A stretch of 64,000 bases of DNA from Macrostomum hystrix (Eukaryota; Platyhelminthes; Macrostomidae): assembly GCA_950097015.1 (NCBI GenBank), contig CATNEN010000039.1, positions 8,820,501 to 8,884,500 of the forward strand, given 5' to 3'. The position numbers were made by a program, and so were the translations under genes. The first letter of the stretch is position 1; every line of letters starts with the position of its first letter. Of this stretch, positions 52,575 to 63,815 are shown in pieces. A model generated the notes under the pieces. It worked only from the letters and a program-made list of their open reading frames with translations. It made no database searches and was not told the origin of the DNA.

Positions 52575-55500
52575 TCACAGTTGAGTCTCGAAGTTCAGCT
52601 GAATCATCTCTCGCGTTGTCGGGCTGTCCATAGAGCAGCTGCGGGCGCCGTTGTTGGCTTGAACGTCGGCGGCCCGCATGCGCTTGAGACTGGCCAGGTA
52701 AGCTCCCCCAAATGCGGCCAGGTGAGCAAACAGTTCGCCGAATTCGAACACGGTGATGACGCTGGCACCCATCCACAGCCCGAGGATGCCGCCAATGTCG
52801 GAGAATAGCTTCTCAAGTTCGTAGCTGCGCTCCTCTAGCAGCTGGCGAGAGGTCAGCGTCTTGGGATAGACGCGCACCTGCAGAGGTGTTGAAGGTACCT
52901 CTCCGAGTTTTCTTAGGTGATTTTCAGGCTGAGACAGCGTAAGGCAGTTTTCGTTCGTATTCCTGATTTTACCTGTTAATCTAAGAGCACAGTATTTTTT
53001 GCTGAGTTTTAATCGCGTGCCCGTCAATTATTTTGCCAATTTGGGAATCGGGATTTTCTATACTAATTCCTCATGCAGATTGAAGCTTGGAGCAATTTGG
53101 GACAGCCGTACAGCACATCCAAATCTTCCTCAATATGCTTATAATTAATAATTAATTTGTATTTGATTAAACCTGCCCCATCGGGCCAGTTGTGCAGCCG
53201 TCAGCCATTGCGCGGCGCATCCGAAAGCTGCTTACGGCTGTTCAGTCCATGGACTGGGGACCCCACACCCACCCTCAATGAACCCAGCTGATGCTGGTAT
53301 CCATTTAACAGCAAGGTGAACTGAAGCAATGCAGCGTCTCGCTAAATGACACAAATTGTTCGTATGCAGTCGGGAATCGAACCCCCGACCTTTAAGTCAA
53401 AACCACTAGGCAACGCTCGAATCGTACAGATTAGCAGCATAAAAAGCAAGGGCACTTGGGCTCGAGAGTCGAAAAAAAGCTAGTCCTTGCTCCCGCTCCG
53501 AATGTCTCCATAAAATAATGGCTCACCTGCACAAGTGTGTTGCTAATGAATGACTGCAGCTCGCGACACGAATCCGAAATCAGCATCGATTGAGACACAC
53601 CTCCGACTGGAGGGACGCTATCTTCGCTCTCTTCCTCCTTGCAGGCGCTCAGATTGAGCCCGGAGATGCTCAAGGAGGCGGCCAGAGCCGCAGCCGGCTG
53701 TGCGCTGCCGACCCGGCTGAGATAGCCCTCCATCAGCTCGGCCAGCTTGCGCAGCCGGCTGAGGCTGCCCCGGCCAGCGAACGAACGGTCCGGCCACTCG
53801 GCCAGAGAAATGCTGGTCGCATAGTCGGTGCGCCGGCACTCGTTGCGACACTCGGAGGCGTGCAGCCGCGCAGTGTAGCTCTGTGCGCAGGCTGCCCGAG
53901 CGAGCCGTACAGACAGGGCAGGCTTCGCCGACACCAGTCGCTGGCCAACGTAGTCGGCGATTGTGCCAGCATAGCGGCGACGATTGGCCTCGCTCGCCCG
54001 GCTCCAAAGGCCGGCTGCGAGGTCGGCTAATCGACGGAAGCTGAAGTTTCTGTTGCCTCTGTGGACAGGGGTTAGTGGCGATGCGCTAATAGGCCAATCC
54101 TCAAGAACTGAAAGGTAGATGCTGAGATGTGCTTAGCCAGTTTTGTTTCAGATTCTGGATATACTCACCCGGCGCTGCTAGATCTGGGTCGAGTTCCCGG
54201 CAGTGGCGCTATTCCCAGCAGGTCGTGACAGTACTCCGAGCGCATTAGGGCCATCTGTTCAACTGGCACAAGACCCTCGATGGTGCAGTTGCACGCCTCG
54301 TGCAGGTGAACTGACTGCTCGGTTTCAACGCAGTCGTACAGCCTGCCAAGGTAGGTCTCGGTGCGCTGCAGAAAGCTGTTCCAGTAAGTCCGCTGCTCGG
54401 CAGGCTGGCACGGCCGGCTGTCAGTGTCGGCCAGTCGAACTCGAGTCTGCGTCAGCGCCAGGTCTGTGCGCATGCCCACCGGAGCGGTGAGGCCGAACTC
54501 GTGCGGGTCTGCCCGAGTGCCGCCCTGGTGGATGGTCATCTTGGGCGGGGAGGGCGACCGCGATCGGGAAGGTGAAGGAGAAAGTACTTCCAGGATCATA
54601 CGCTTTTGAATTGGCGACAAGCAGTTAGTTTTGCTGGGTTCTATTGATTGCAGAGCTCGTTAAAATTATGTCTCAAAAAATCTCACCTGGTTGGGTGCTT
54701 TGTAATGTTTCAATCTCGAACCCAAAGTTTAATATAGCTCGTACTCGTACTCATTAAATCTCTCAGGGCATAGCCGCTGTGAGAAGGTTTGGTGGCTTGT
54801 CGTGCAATTTACACCCTTAAGCGGCGAATTCCAAGGCACAGTGAAAGTTTACACTGCCTGAAGCTCAGTCAGGAAAGTCAGGAAAGTCAGGAAAGTCAGT
54901 CAGCGAAATGGGTAGAATTGCTTCCTCGCTGGCTGTAGGTCTAGTGTCACCAAATGGTGTACCATTGCCCGCAGCTCTCCTTCAGTCATTTTTATTATTT
55001 TTATGTTCAGTTTGAGCTTGAGCAAGGGAAATTCAAAAGTGGTGAAATACCTGAAAGCCCCGGTTCTCCAGCCCTGTGACAGTCTTGACTGTACGGTCCT
55101 CCTCAAAGTTGGCGTCTACTGAGGGCGGATAGAGCACCATCACGAGGCCGGCGGAGGCGCCCACCTTGCCGAGCCGTCGCCAGGCTGGCCTAAATGTAAA
55201 GCAGTTGCCGAAGCTGTCATCGTAGTACAGGCTGAAGTTCTGAAAGCCGCAAGTCGTGCCTTCAAATTCGCAGTGCAACAAAAAGTCCAGGATTCGGGCG
55301 CTGACTTTGGACATGTTAAACTTGTGCCCGGAGGCTGTGTAGGTGGCCCTGACGAAGGTTTTGGTCTCCCAGCCGAACTGATAGCCAAGGAGTGTTTGGA
55401 TAACCTGCGAGTACCTGTTCAGGTGGTGGTTGTTGAGCATAGAACTTCCATTAGAGTCTCACCTGCTTAAACATACTATAAGGATCGATGGTTTAATTAT

Positions 55501-55929
55501 TAGATTCCAATGATCCAACACAAATCACCTAGTAAAGCTCTTATCATTTGCGCTGTCAAAGTGCGACACATTGTACAAGAAGAACTTCTTCAGCATGGAG
55601 TCGCACAGGGTGACGTCGGGAAATTCGAACCCGTTAACTTCTTGTCGAACAGTTGACCCGACTGGGTAGCTGAGGTACAGCCGAACCAAGCTGACGGTGT
55701 GCTGGCTGACTCCAAGCATTGCGCAGGTGAACACGGCCAGCCAGATGAGCCGGCCCGCCTGACTGGCCTCGTTAACCAGCCGACTGAGCCCGTGGGCTGT
55801 CATGCTAGCCGCCAGCTGGTGCAGCCGTACCGCCATGAGGCGCCTGTTGGCCGCTTCGGCTGCCGCTGCCGCCGCGGCTGCGCCTGTCGGAGTTGTTGAC
55901 GTCATTGTAGCAGCGTTAGTCTGGGACAT
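52575..55929 (-). CDS. DEG/ENaC sodium channel subunit
   Basis: Five exons on the minus strand: 55929-55529, 55444-55051, 54539-54169, 54058-53527, 52877-52575; joined length 2001 nt, about 666 residues, all junctions in phase. Features in order: polar Ala-rich N-terminus, the gating HG motif (TAHGLSRL), first membrane helix (GRLIWLAVFTCAMLGV), the ectodomain entry GFEFPDVTLCD, the family hallmark ILDFLLHCEFEG...DDSFGNCFTF, a cysteine-rich region ending ECRRTDYATSISLAEWPD, and FSDIGGILGLWMGAS VITVFEF, the second helix with the G-A-S selectivity filter. The family forms trimeric amiloride-sensitive cation channels in the plasma membrane; gating stimulus unknown. The exon 2 acceptor (GGAAG) is weak but the only one keeping the frame. 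A SINE sits in intron 4. TAATCAG just before the ATG could be an SL acceptor. Confidence 0.92.
53163..53412 (-). mobile_element. tRNA-derived SINE, copy 2, in a DEG/ENaC intron
   Basis: Same family and orientation as copy 1. Shared blocks are CCTGCCCCATCGGGCCAG, CAGCTGATGCTGGTATCC, GAACTGAAGCAATGCAG and ATCGAACCCCCGACC (B box, complement). The head has lost about 15 bases in the anticodon arm (53399-53402), so this copy is a dead relic. It lies in intron 4 (52878-53526) in the same direction as the gene. Confidence 0.85.
54800..54872. repeat. Dispersed repeat family 3, copy b (intronic)
   Basis: Inverted match to 45336-45402 (CGTGCAATTTACACCC...GTTTACACTGCCTGA). It lies in intron 2 of the DEG/ENaC gene. 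Confidence 0.65.
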
Positions 55930-56890
55930 ACTGATTACGGGACTGAAGCTAAACTACATTAAAGAAGGCTGTGTGCATGGCTTGCCGACTAAATACCATT
56001 TGTCAGTTGATGGTATGCTTCTCGAGACTACCAAAAGCCAGTCGTTTGGTTGGTCTGAGCAGATTTCAGAGCAGTGCTCTCTGCTTTTCTTCCAATTGGT
56101 TGATGTCGGATCAATGAAATTCTATTTTTTAGGAAATTTTATGGCATCCTTTTAATTTTTAATTTTAATTTGCTTTTATGTAGTTAGTAATTCGCTTAAT
56201 TTGCTTAATGTAGTGCACACGGTGCAAAATGCATTTATTATTCCCGCGATCCAATTAAAGGCTATGATGTATGCGATGAGTGTCTTGGTCGACAAATCGA
56301 TATAATTAATAAGTCAGTCATGTATTAAAAAAAGTCATAGCACTCTGACATAATCATGTGAGCTTTCAGTTTAAAAAAATCACAAAAATTTACATATGCT
56401 GCTCGAGCTTGACGGTGCAATTGTGCATTTAACGTTCTGAACCCTTAAAAGGGTTACTTGATCGAGTATTTATGGCGAAAATTCTAAAAACTGTATTTTT
56501 AGTATATATATATTCTTCAATTAACGTCCGTTTAAAGCTATTAGTTATAACGAGCTGAACTATTTCCTTACTAGCCTAGCCGATGACTGAGACTGTAAGA
56601 CAATTATGAGTATTTTGAACGTAGAGTACAAATGTCTTCTTTTTCAGAGAAGATACCTAAAACTAAAAGTATATTCGTAGTTATATATGCCTTAAAAGAG
56701 ATTAAAAAACAAAAAAATTAAAACCTTCAACGTTATACAAAAAATAGTACTTAATTAAGACACACCAGCGTGCTTTTTTGATTTAACTAGCCATTCTAAT
56801 GAATACTAAGTTAGGAACGGATTTGAAATACATTATTCCGATCTGTTTATTGCCTTTCGTATTAAATTAAAATTCTTTTCGTTTATTCAT
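55930..56890. other. Intergenic, divergent promoter region
   Basis: AT-rich region between the 5' ends of two divergently transcribed genes. Long A/T runs near 56700. No specific promoter element identified. Confidence 0.5.
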
Positions 56891-56893
56891 AAC

Positions 56894-56919
56894 AGCAAGG
56901 AGACATGAATCAGTTTTGA
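56894..56919 (+). promoter_or_regulatory. Candidate SL acceptor and tiny upstream ORF
   Basis: TTCGTTTATTCATAACAG ends at 56895, a good acceptor with no exon upstream. It is followed by ATGAATCAGTTTTGA (56905-56919), a four-codon upstream ORF before the main start at 56942. Confidence 0.4.
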
Positions 56920-56941
56920 TTTTATTTTGTTTGATTTTCAT

Positions 56942-59900
56942 ATGTTAAAGATTACTGTAGTACTTGTTCTTGTGCTTACATCTCTATCCAAGCTATCAGC
57001 TGAAGAGCAACAACTGGTTAATGAAAGTGAGTTTTTCATCTTTAATCAAACTTCCTTTATACTTAAAATGACACTTAAATTCTATATTTCGCATGTTTTA
57101 AGGATTGAAAAAAAACACCAGAATTTTTTTTAACTTCAATGATACAAAAAGTAGGTTTTGTGACCAGCCTAGTTTATGTAGCATAGTTAGTTAACCTATA
57201 ATAACTATTTATTACAATTTTTATTGCGAAGGCGTTAGATTGCTTTCTTTTCCTTCTTGTGGTCAGAAAGATGAAAAAATTTGCACCACACTGCAATTAT
57301 TCCCTTATTTTAGTTAAACTAAAGTACAATTAGTTTATAAAGTCTTAGACGGTCGAAAATCAGCTAATTTCTGTAATGTGTTAAATCTAGAATTGCATTC
57401 AAAATTTGAAACCATAAATCTATCACAGTTTAACTTCGCTGTATTTCTCTGTAAAATACTAACTATCCCGTCTACCCCTCGCTAAATATTGTAAAAAACT
57501 CTACCTTTAGAAAACTGGGAAAACTTTCTTGACTCGAGTGCAAGCCGCGCTACCGGCGTCGGCATTGATGGCGAGTCATGCAAGATTCGCTCCAGCTGCC
57601 AGTTGCTGAAGCGCATTGTTGTGAGCTGCGATGCAGAGACGGTTGCCGTTGGCTGCGGCGGCTGCGAGGTGGGCTTCCGACTGGCAGAATCTGCTGATCG
57701 CTGCGTGCCTAGTAAGTAATTGTGACAAATGCCATTCTCTCTCTAACAAATACCATTCTTTGTTTAACAAATGCCATTCCCTGTCTAAAAATTCCATTCC
57801 CTGTCGATCAAATGCCATTCTATGTCTATCAAATGCCATTCCCTGTCTAACAAATGCTATTCTCTTTCTATTAAATGCCATTCTCTTTCTATCAAATGCC
57901 ATTCTCTTTCTATCAAATGCCATTCTCTGTCTATCAAATGCCATTCTCTGTCTATCAAATGCCATTCTCTTTCTATCAAATGCTATTCTCTTTCTATCAA
58001 ATGCCATTCTCTTTCTATCAAATGCCATTCTCTGTCTATCAAATGCCATTCTCTGTCTATCAAATGCCATTCTCTGTCTATCGAATGCCATTCTCTTTCC
58101 AACAAATGCTTAGAATTTCCAATCTGCTTAGTGTATTTTTGGGCCAGCCAGTCAGCTCAGCCCATACAGATCCGGGAAATGGGGGTTCGGCAGTTGTTTC
58201 TCCAGTTTCTATAGATTCAGAGCTCAATGAGACAGCCAGCAGTTACTGAAGCCTTCCCAGTTCGACATTATTGAGCTGTGGGGCTTCATGGCTCGCACAA
58301 TGAGCTTAAGCACTTATAGTAGCTCGGTTAGTAACTATCGACTTTGAATAACTTGCATTCCATATTGAGCAAAGATCTCAAAATATCCCGGGCATAGCTT
58401 TTAGCACCAGCGTTTATTGATTAGAGTTATCACAATAGATCCGTATAAGACTTGCACAGCAAATTCAGTCACAAACTTCTGCTGGTGAACATGAGAGCTG
58501 AGAATTTCGTAACATGTTAGCCAGGGTTTGGCACCTGTTCTAAAAATCTAAAATGTTTGAAGGGCGTTGCACCTGCTCTAAAGGATCTAACATGTTAGAC
58601 AGAGTGTGACACCTGTTCTAAAGGATCTGACATGTTAGACAGAGTGTGACACCTGTTCTAAAGGATCTGACATGTTAGACAGAGTGTGACACCTGTTCTA
58701 AAGGATCTAACATGTTAGACAGAGTGTGACACCTGTTCTAAAGGATCTAACATGTTAGACAGAGTGTGACACCTGTTCTAAAGGATCTGACATGTTAGAC
58801 AGAGTGTGACACCTGTTCTAAAGGATCTGACATGTTAGACAGAGTGTGACACCTGTTCTAAAGGATCTGACATGTTAGACAGAGTGTGACACCTGTTCTA
58901 AAGGATCTGACATGTTAGACAGAGTGTGACACCTGTTCTAAAGGATCTAACATGTTAGACAGAGTGTGACACCTGTTCTAAAGGATCTAACATGTTAGAC
59001 AGAGTGTGACACCTGTTCTAAAGGATCTGACATGTTAGACAGAGTGTGACACCTGTTCTAAAGGATATAACATGTTAGACAGAGTGTGACACCTGTTCTA
59101 AAGGATCTGACATGTTAGACAGAGTGTGACACCTGTTCTAAAGGATCTAACATGTTAGACAGAGTGTGACACCTGTTCTAAAGGATCTGACATGTTAGAC
59201 AGAGTGTGACACCTGTTCTAAAGGATCTGACATGTTAGACAGAGTGTGACACCTGTTCTAAAGGATCTAACATGCTATACAGGGTGTGTGACACCTGTTC
59301 TAAAGGATCTAACATGATATGCATGATGTGACGCCTGTTCTAAAGGATCTAACATGCTATACAGGATGTGTGACACCTGTTCTAAAGGATCTAACATGCT
59401 ATACAGGATGTGTGACACCTGTTCTAAAGGATCTAACATGTTATACATGATGTGACGCCTGTTCTAAAGGATCTAACATGTTATACAGGATGTGACACCT
59501 GTTCTAAAGGATCTAACATGTTATAAATGATGTGACGCCTGTTCTAAAGGATCTAACATGTTATACAGGATGTGACACCTGTTCTAAAGGATCTAACATG
59601 TTATACAGGATGTGACACCTGTTCTAAAGGATCTAACATGTTATACAGTGTGCGACACCTGTTTTAAAGGATCTAACATGTTATACATTGTGCGACACCT
59701 GTTCTAAAGGATCTAACATGCTATACAGGATGTGTGACACCTGTTCTAAAGGATCTAACATGCTATACAGGATGTGTGACACCTGTTCTAAAGGATCTAA
59801 CATGTTATACATGATGTGACGCCTGTTCTAAAGGATCTAACATGTTATACAGGATGTGACACCTGTTCTAAAGGATCTAACATGTTATACATGATGTGAC

Positions 59901-62783
59901 GCCTGTTCTAAAGGATCTAACATGTTATAAATGATGTGACGCCTGTTCTAAAGGATCTAACATGTTATACAGGATGTGACGCCTGTTCTAAAGGATCTAA
60001 CATGTTATACATGATGTGACACCTGTTCTAAAGGATCTAACATGTTATACATGATGTGACGCCTGTTCTAAAGGATCTAACATGTTATACAGTGTGTGAC
60101 ACCTGTTTTAGAGAATCTAACATGTTATACAGTGTGTGACACCTGTTCTAAAGGATCTAACATGTTTTACAGGGTGTGTGACACCTGTTCTAAAGGATCT
60201 GACATGTTAGACAGGGTGTGTGACACCTGTTCTAAAGGATCTAACATGTTATACAGGGTGTGTGACACCTGTTCTAAAGGATCTAACATGTTATACAGGG
60301 TGTGACACCTGTTCTAAAGGATCTAACATGTTATACAGGGTGTGACACCTGTTCTAAAGGATCTAACATGTTATACAGGGTGTGTGACACCTGTTCTAAA
60401 GGATCTAACATGTTATACAGGGTGTGTGACACCTGTTCTAAAGGATCTAACATGTTAGACACCGACTGAAACCTGTTGAGAGAGATCTAAAATGTTAGAT
60501 ATGGTGACACCTTTGTATTAGGCATCTTACACGTTAAATGGAGAGAGTAGATTTTTTAAGGCTTTCGACATTTAGGAAAACAAATTTTCTGCGTAGCAAA
60601 TTTATGAATAAAAATGAAGTTTTGTTCAGGGCAACAAGCGACATTGTGACAGAATTCCTCAGCTAACAGAATTCCTAATTTCTGAAGAGCAACAGTTACA
60701 TGCTGTTTGATAAAAGATAAGAAAATGTTTGCAGCGAGCGTGTGCTATCCCGCCGCCCTCACGTTTGTTTGCCTACGCCACCCACCTCACCGCAAGGGCC
60801 TCTTGCGATCTCTCAAGATACGAACCGAACCGACATGGCCGGTTCTCACAGACTCGACTGCTTTGTTTAAGTCTGTCGGCTTAAATAAACAAAAAATCGA
60901 AGTCAAATTGTTCAATAACAAAATTACTGAACGATTCTACTCTGAGTAGTAAATTATTGTATATTTAGCGATGAAAATAAAATGTTTAAACATGCACTTT
61001 TAGCATCCTCAGACAGTCTCGGCGCGGCACTGGAAGCCGAGAAGCTAATCGACAGTCTAGCAGTTTCCTCTTCAATGGAGGAGAAGCAGCACTCGCATAA
61101 AGGTGAGGCTTTTTGTCATATCAACTCCAAATCTTCAAACTGTACAGGGTGTGACAACCCCCTCAGCTTATATCGCTTGGACCATCGACCCCTAACGCGT
61201 ATAAACCCCTCAACACGTTCATCCTCAACCCTTAAGTCCTCAACCCCCTCACCCCTCACCCCTCAACATCTCAACCCCTCAACCCCTCAACCTCAACCCC
61301 TTCAACCTCAACCCCTCAACCTTAACCCCTCACACCTCAACCCCTCAACCTCAACCCTTCAACCTCAACCCTTCAACCTCAACCCCTCACACCTCAGCCC
61401 TCACACCTTAAAACCGCAAACTCCTCAACCCCTTAACTCCTGAACCCATCATCCTGTTTACAACTACAGCGCCTCAATCCCAGTCAAATCATGACTTAAT
61501 TAACCCTTCATTTTCCTAAAGCTGATCTGCAGCTCAAGGCCAGCAAGGACGCACCCAGCGACGCCTCGTCGCTGTCGTCAGCAAGCTCCTCTAGCACCTC
61601 CGCCGGTGGTAGAAACGACAGCTCGCTGCTGCCGCCACCGTTGCCGCCGCCTCATTCGCCGCCGATTCGTCGTGTACCGCCGGATAATGGAGACTTTGCA
61701 TTTTATGGTTAGTCAGTGTCATTAACCATAAGAAGCTGTCAGGTTATTGGTAAACGATTTCCTATTCCTTCTTTTAGTGATCATTGGGACAACCTGCGGT
61801 TTGGGAATCCTACTAATTGTTATATGCGCCATCTGCTGGTACAAGTGAGTTTCTGAACACTTGTGCTAACTTTTGGAGGCCGTTATAATACCTGGGCTGA
61901 CCCAGCTCGCTACTTCTCTACTAGGTACAATGTCGCCATCAGGAAAACGGCCGAGAAGGATTATCTAAATGCGGACTATACTTTACACAGCAGCGGCAGT
62001 TCCGGCGACGGAAAGCTGGCTATGAGCGCCCACATGTACCATTATCAGCATCAGAAACAGCAGATGCTGGCACTGGATAGGTTGGTGGATTGAGATTTAA
62101 GTTTTTCTTATCCAAACTCGTATTATCCATTTGTTCACAATATTTTATTTGGGAACATTACCATAGATCCAACAGCGACCTTCAACGGGACATGTCGGAC
62201 GATGACTCGGATTTGGAAAATGACGAAGCAGATTTCACTGTGTACGAATGTCCCGGATTGGCCACTGTAAGTGATAATAAATCTGACTGGACATGGGGTG
62301 GGTGCTGGTAAGGGCGGAGTGGAGATGGGGTGGGTGCTGGTAAGGGCGGAGTGGAGATGGGGTGGGTGCTGGTTAGGGCGGAGTGGAGATGGGGGGAATG
62401 CGGGTGAAGGCGGTGCGGAGATGGGCTAGGTGCTGGTGAAGGCTGAGTGGAGATGGGGTGGGTGCTGGTCAGCTGGAGTGGAGATGGGGTGGGTGCTGTT
62501 GAGGGCAGAGTGGAAATGGGGTTGGTGAAGGCGAGGTGTGGAACTATGGGGTGGTTTTTGTGTAAAGGAAATGTGAAAGATCCATTTAAATTTGTTAAAA
62601 ATATTCTTACAATTCAAATCTGCCTCGTTTCCTCAACAGACGAAGGAGATGGAGGTGCGAAATCCGCTATTCAAGGAGGACATTGCCGAGTCGCCAGCAA
62701 CCACTAATCTATCGGCCGGTGCTCAAGCCGGTGCTCAAGCCGGTGATCAAGCGGCTGAGTCTGCGGCAGAAGGGCAACATTAA
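56942..62783 (+). CDS. Small type I membrane protein with six-cysteine ectodomain
   Basis: Exons: 56942-57026, 57511-57711, 61004-61102, 61522-61707, 61778-61844, 61925-62080, 62167-62266, 62640-62783; 1038 nt, 345 residues, all GT-AG and in phase. Signal peptide residues 1-20 (MLKITVVLVLVLTSL...). Exon 2 encodes residues 29-95 with six cysteines ending CGGCEVGFRLAESADRCVP, EGF/furin-like in spacing. A Ser/Thr/Pro-rich stalk (about 96-190) follows, then the membrane helix VIIGTTCGLGILLIVICAIC (exon 5), then a cytoplasmic tail of about 130 residues with a Gln/His stretch, an acidic patch (DMSDDDSDLENDEADF) and VRNPLF near the end. An optional symmetrical exon at 58170-58241 also fits. Family not recognised; likely a surface receptor or adhesion-type protein. 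AATAAA at 63185. Confidence 0.8.
57723..58112. repeat. 21-bp minisatellite in intron 2, about 18 copies
   Basis: Unit AAATGCCATTCTCTGTCTATC with G/T alternation (CTCTGTC or CTCTTTC). It lies just after the exon 2 donor. Confidence 0.95.
58170..58249 (+). other. Possible extra or alternative exon of the membrane protein gene
   Basis: A good acceptor (CAGCCCATACAG, ending 58169) opens a frame that continues exon 2 in phase: NPGNGGSAVVSPVSIDSELN ETAS and then SY stop at 58247-58249. Used as a last exon, it would give a short secreted form. Spliced at GTTACT (58242), it is 72 nt, phase 1 at both ends, and would lengthen the Ser/Thr-rich stalk. The donor is poor. Confidence 0.45.
58510..60470. 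repeat. 40-bp minisatellite in intron 2, about 48 copies
   Basis: Core ACACCTGTTCTAAAGGATCT. Up to about 59270 the unit is a 40-bp form with CATGTTAGACAGAGTGTG; after that 40- and 42-bp forms with CATGTTATACAGGATGTG or CATGCTATACAGG alternate. The two halves are distinct subfamilies. Confidence 0.95.
60471..61003. other. End of intron 2, no feature
   Basis: AT-rich with one GC-rich patch (60735-60850) that has no clear exon signals in phase. Confidence 0.5.
61195..61442. repeat. CCTCAACC-type low-complexity repeat in an intron
   Basis: Irregular run of CCTCAACCC and related short units, in the intron 61103-61521. Confidence 0.9.
62285..62525. repeat. 32-33-bp minisatellite in the last intron
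   Basis: Unit GTGGAGATGGGGTGGGTGCT...AAGGCGGA, about 7 diverging copies, in the intron 62267-62639. Confidence 0.88.
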
Positions 62784-63344
62784 AACCAAGGCCTGCTTTT
62801 TCACGCCTTCCTACATGGGCTAAAACGGCTAACCCAGCTCACCATGTTCTGCATGTTTTTTTGAGTAATGTACTTTTATTCATTGGCTTATGTTGCGTCA
62901 TTACCCAATGTGTCTATACTTAAGTCCTTGTGAGAAAGCCAAGGTCACACACACGGCCATCCAGAGTACACTTACATAATAGAAGCTTTTCACGGTCTCA
63001 ACTCCCTGGTGCTTGTACCGAACCAATATTTTACTGTACTAACTATTTATTCAATTGAACCTTAAATTGACCTTTAATGTAACTTCCAGTAAACATACTC
63101 TACACTAGCTTAGTCTAAACAGTAACGAGTATAATGATTGACTTTCCTCTTGAATGAAAGCTATTTTTTCATTAAGTGTGCTACAATAAATATAAATTCT
63201 AATGATAACAGTGTATTAACTGACATTGCCAAAATGCTATTGTGCCATATTTATATCATCAAAATGAGTATGAGATCCATGAGAACTGCCACCGTTCGTT
63301 CTTTACTTAAAAATGTTTTTTAGATATCTAAATTCTTTCACACC
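62784..63344. other. 3' untranslated/intergenic region
   Basis: AT-rich; AATAAA at 63185-63190. No further gene. Confidence 0.55.
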
Positions 63345-63815
63345 CTATTACAGTCCTGCACACCCTTTTACACTCCTGCACACCCTATTACACTCCTGCA
63401 CACCCTATTACACTCCTGCACACCCTATTACACTCCTGCACACCCTATTACAGTCCTGCACACACTATTACACTCCTGCACACCCTTTTACAGTCCTGCA
63501 CACCCTATTACAGTCCTGCACACGCTATTACACTCCTGCACACCCTTTTACAGTCCTGCACACCCTATTACAGTCCTGCACACGCTATTACACTCCTGCA
63601 CACCCTATTACAGTCCTGCACACGCTATTACACTCCTGCACACCCTATTACACTCCTGCACACCCTTTTACAGTCGTGCACACCCTTTTACACTCCTGCA
63701 CACCCTATTACAGTCCTGCACACCCTATTACAGTCCTGCACACGCTATTACACTCCTGCACACCCTATTACAGTCCTGCACACGCTATTACACTCCTGCA
63801 CACCCTATTACAGTC
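63345..63815. repeat. 20-bp minisatellite, about 23 copies
   Basis: Unit CACCCTATTACACTCCTGCA with C/G (CACTCC or CAGTCC) and A/T variants. Open frames here are repeat artefacts. Confidence 0.95.

Noticed and set aside
60707-60949. 80-codon ORF between the array and exon 3 of the membrane protein gene
   Set aside because: It ends in AT-rich DNA, has no splice signals that keep phase, and shows no motif.
61195-61442. Interstitial telomeric repeat (CCTCAACCC-like)
   Set aside because: Units are irregular and do not match the TTAGGG-type telomere repeat expected in flatworms; a low-complexity intronic repeat is simpler.
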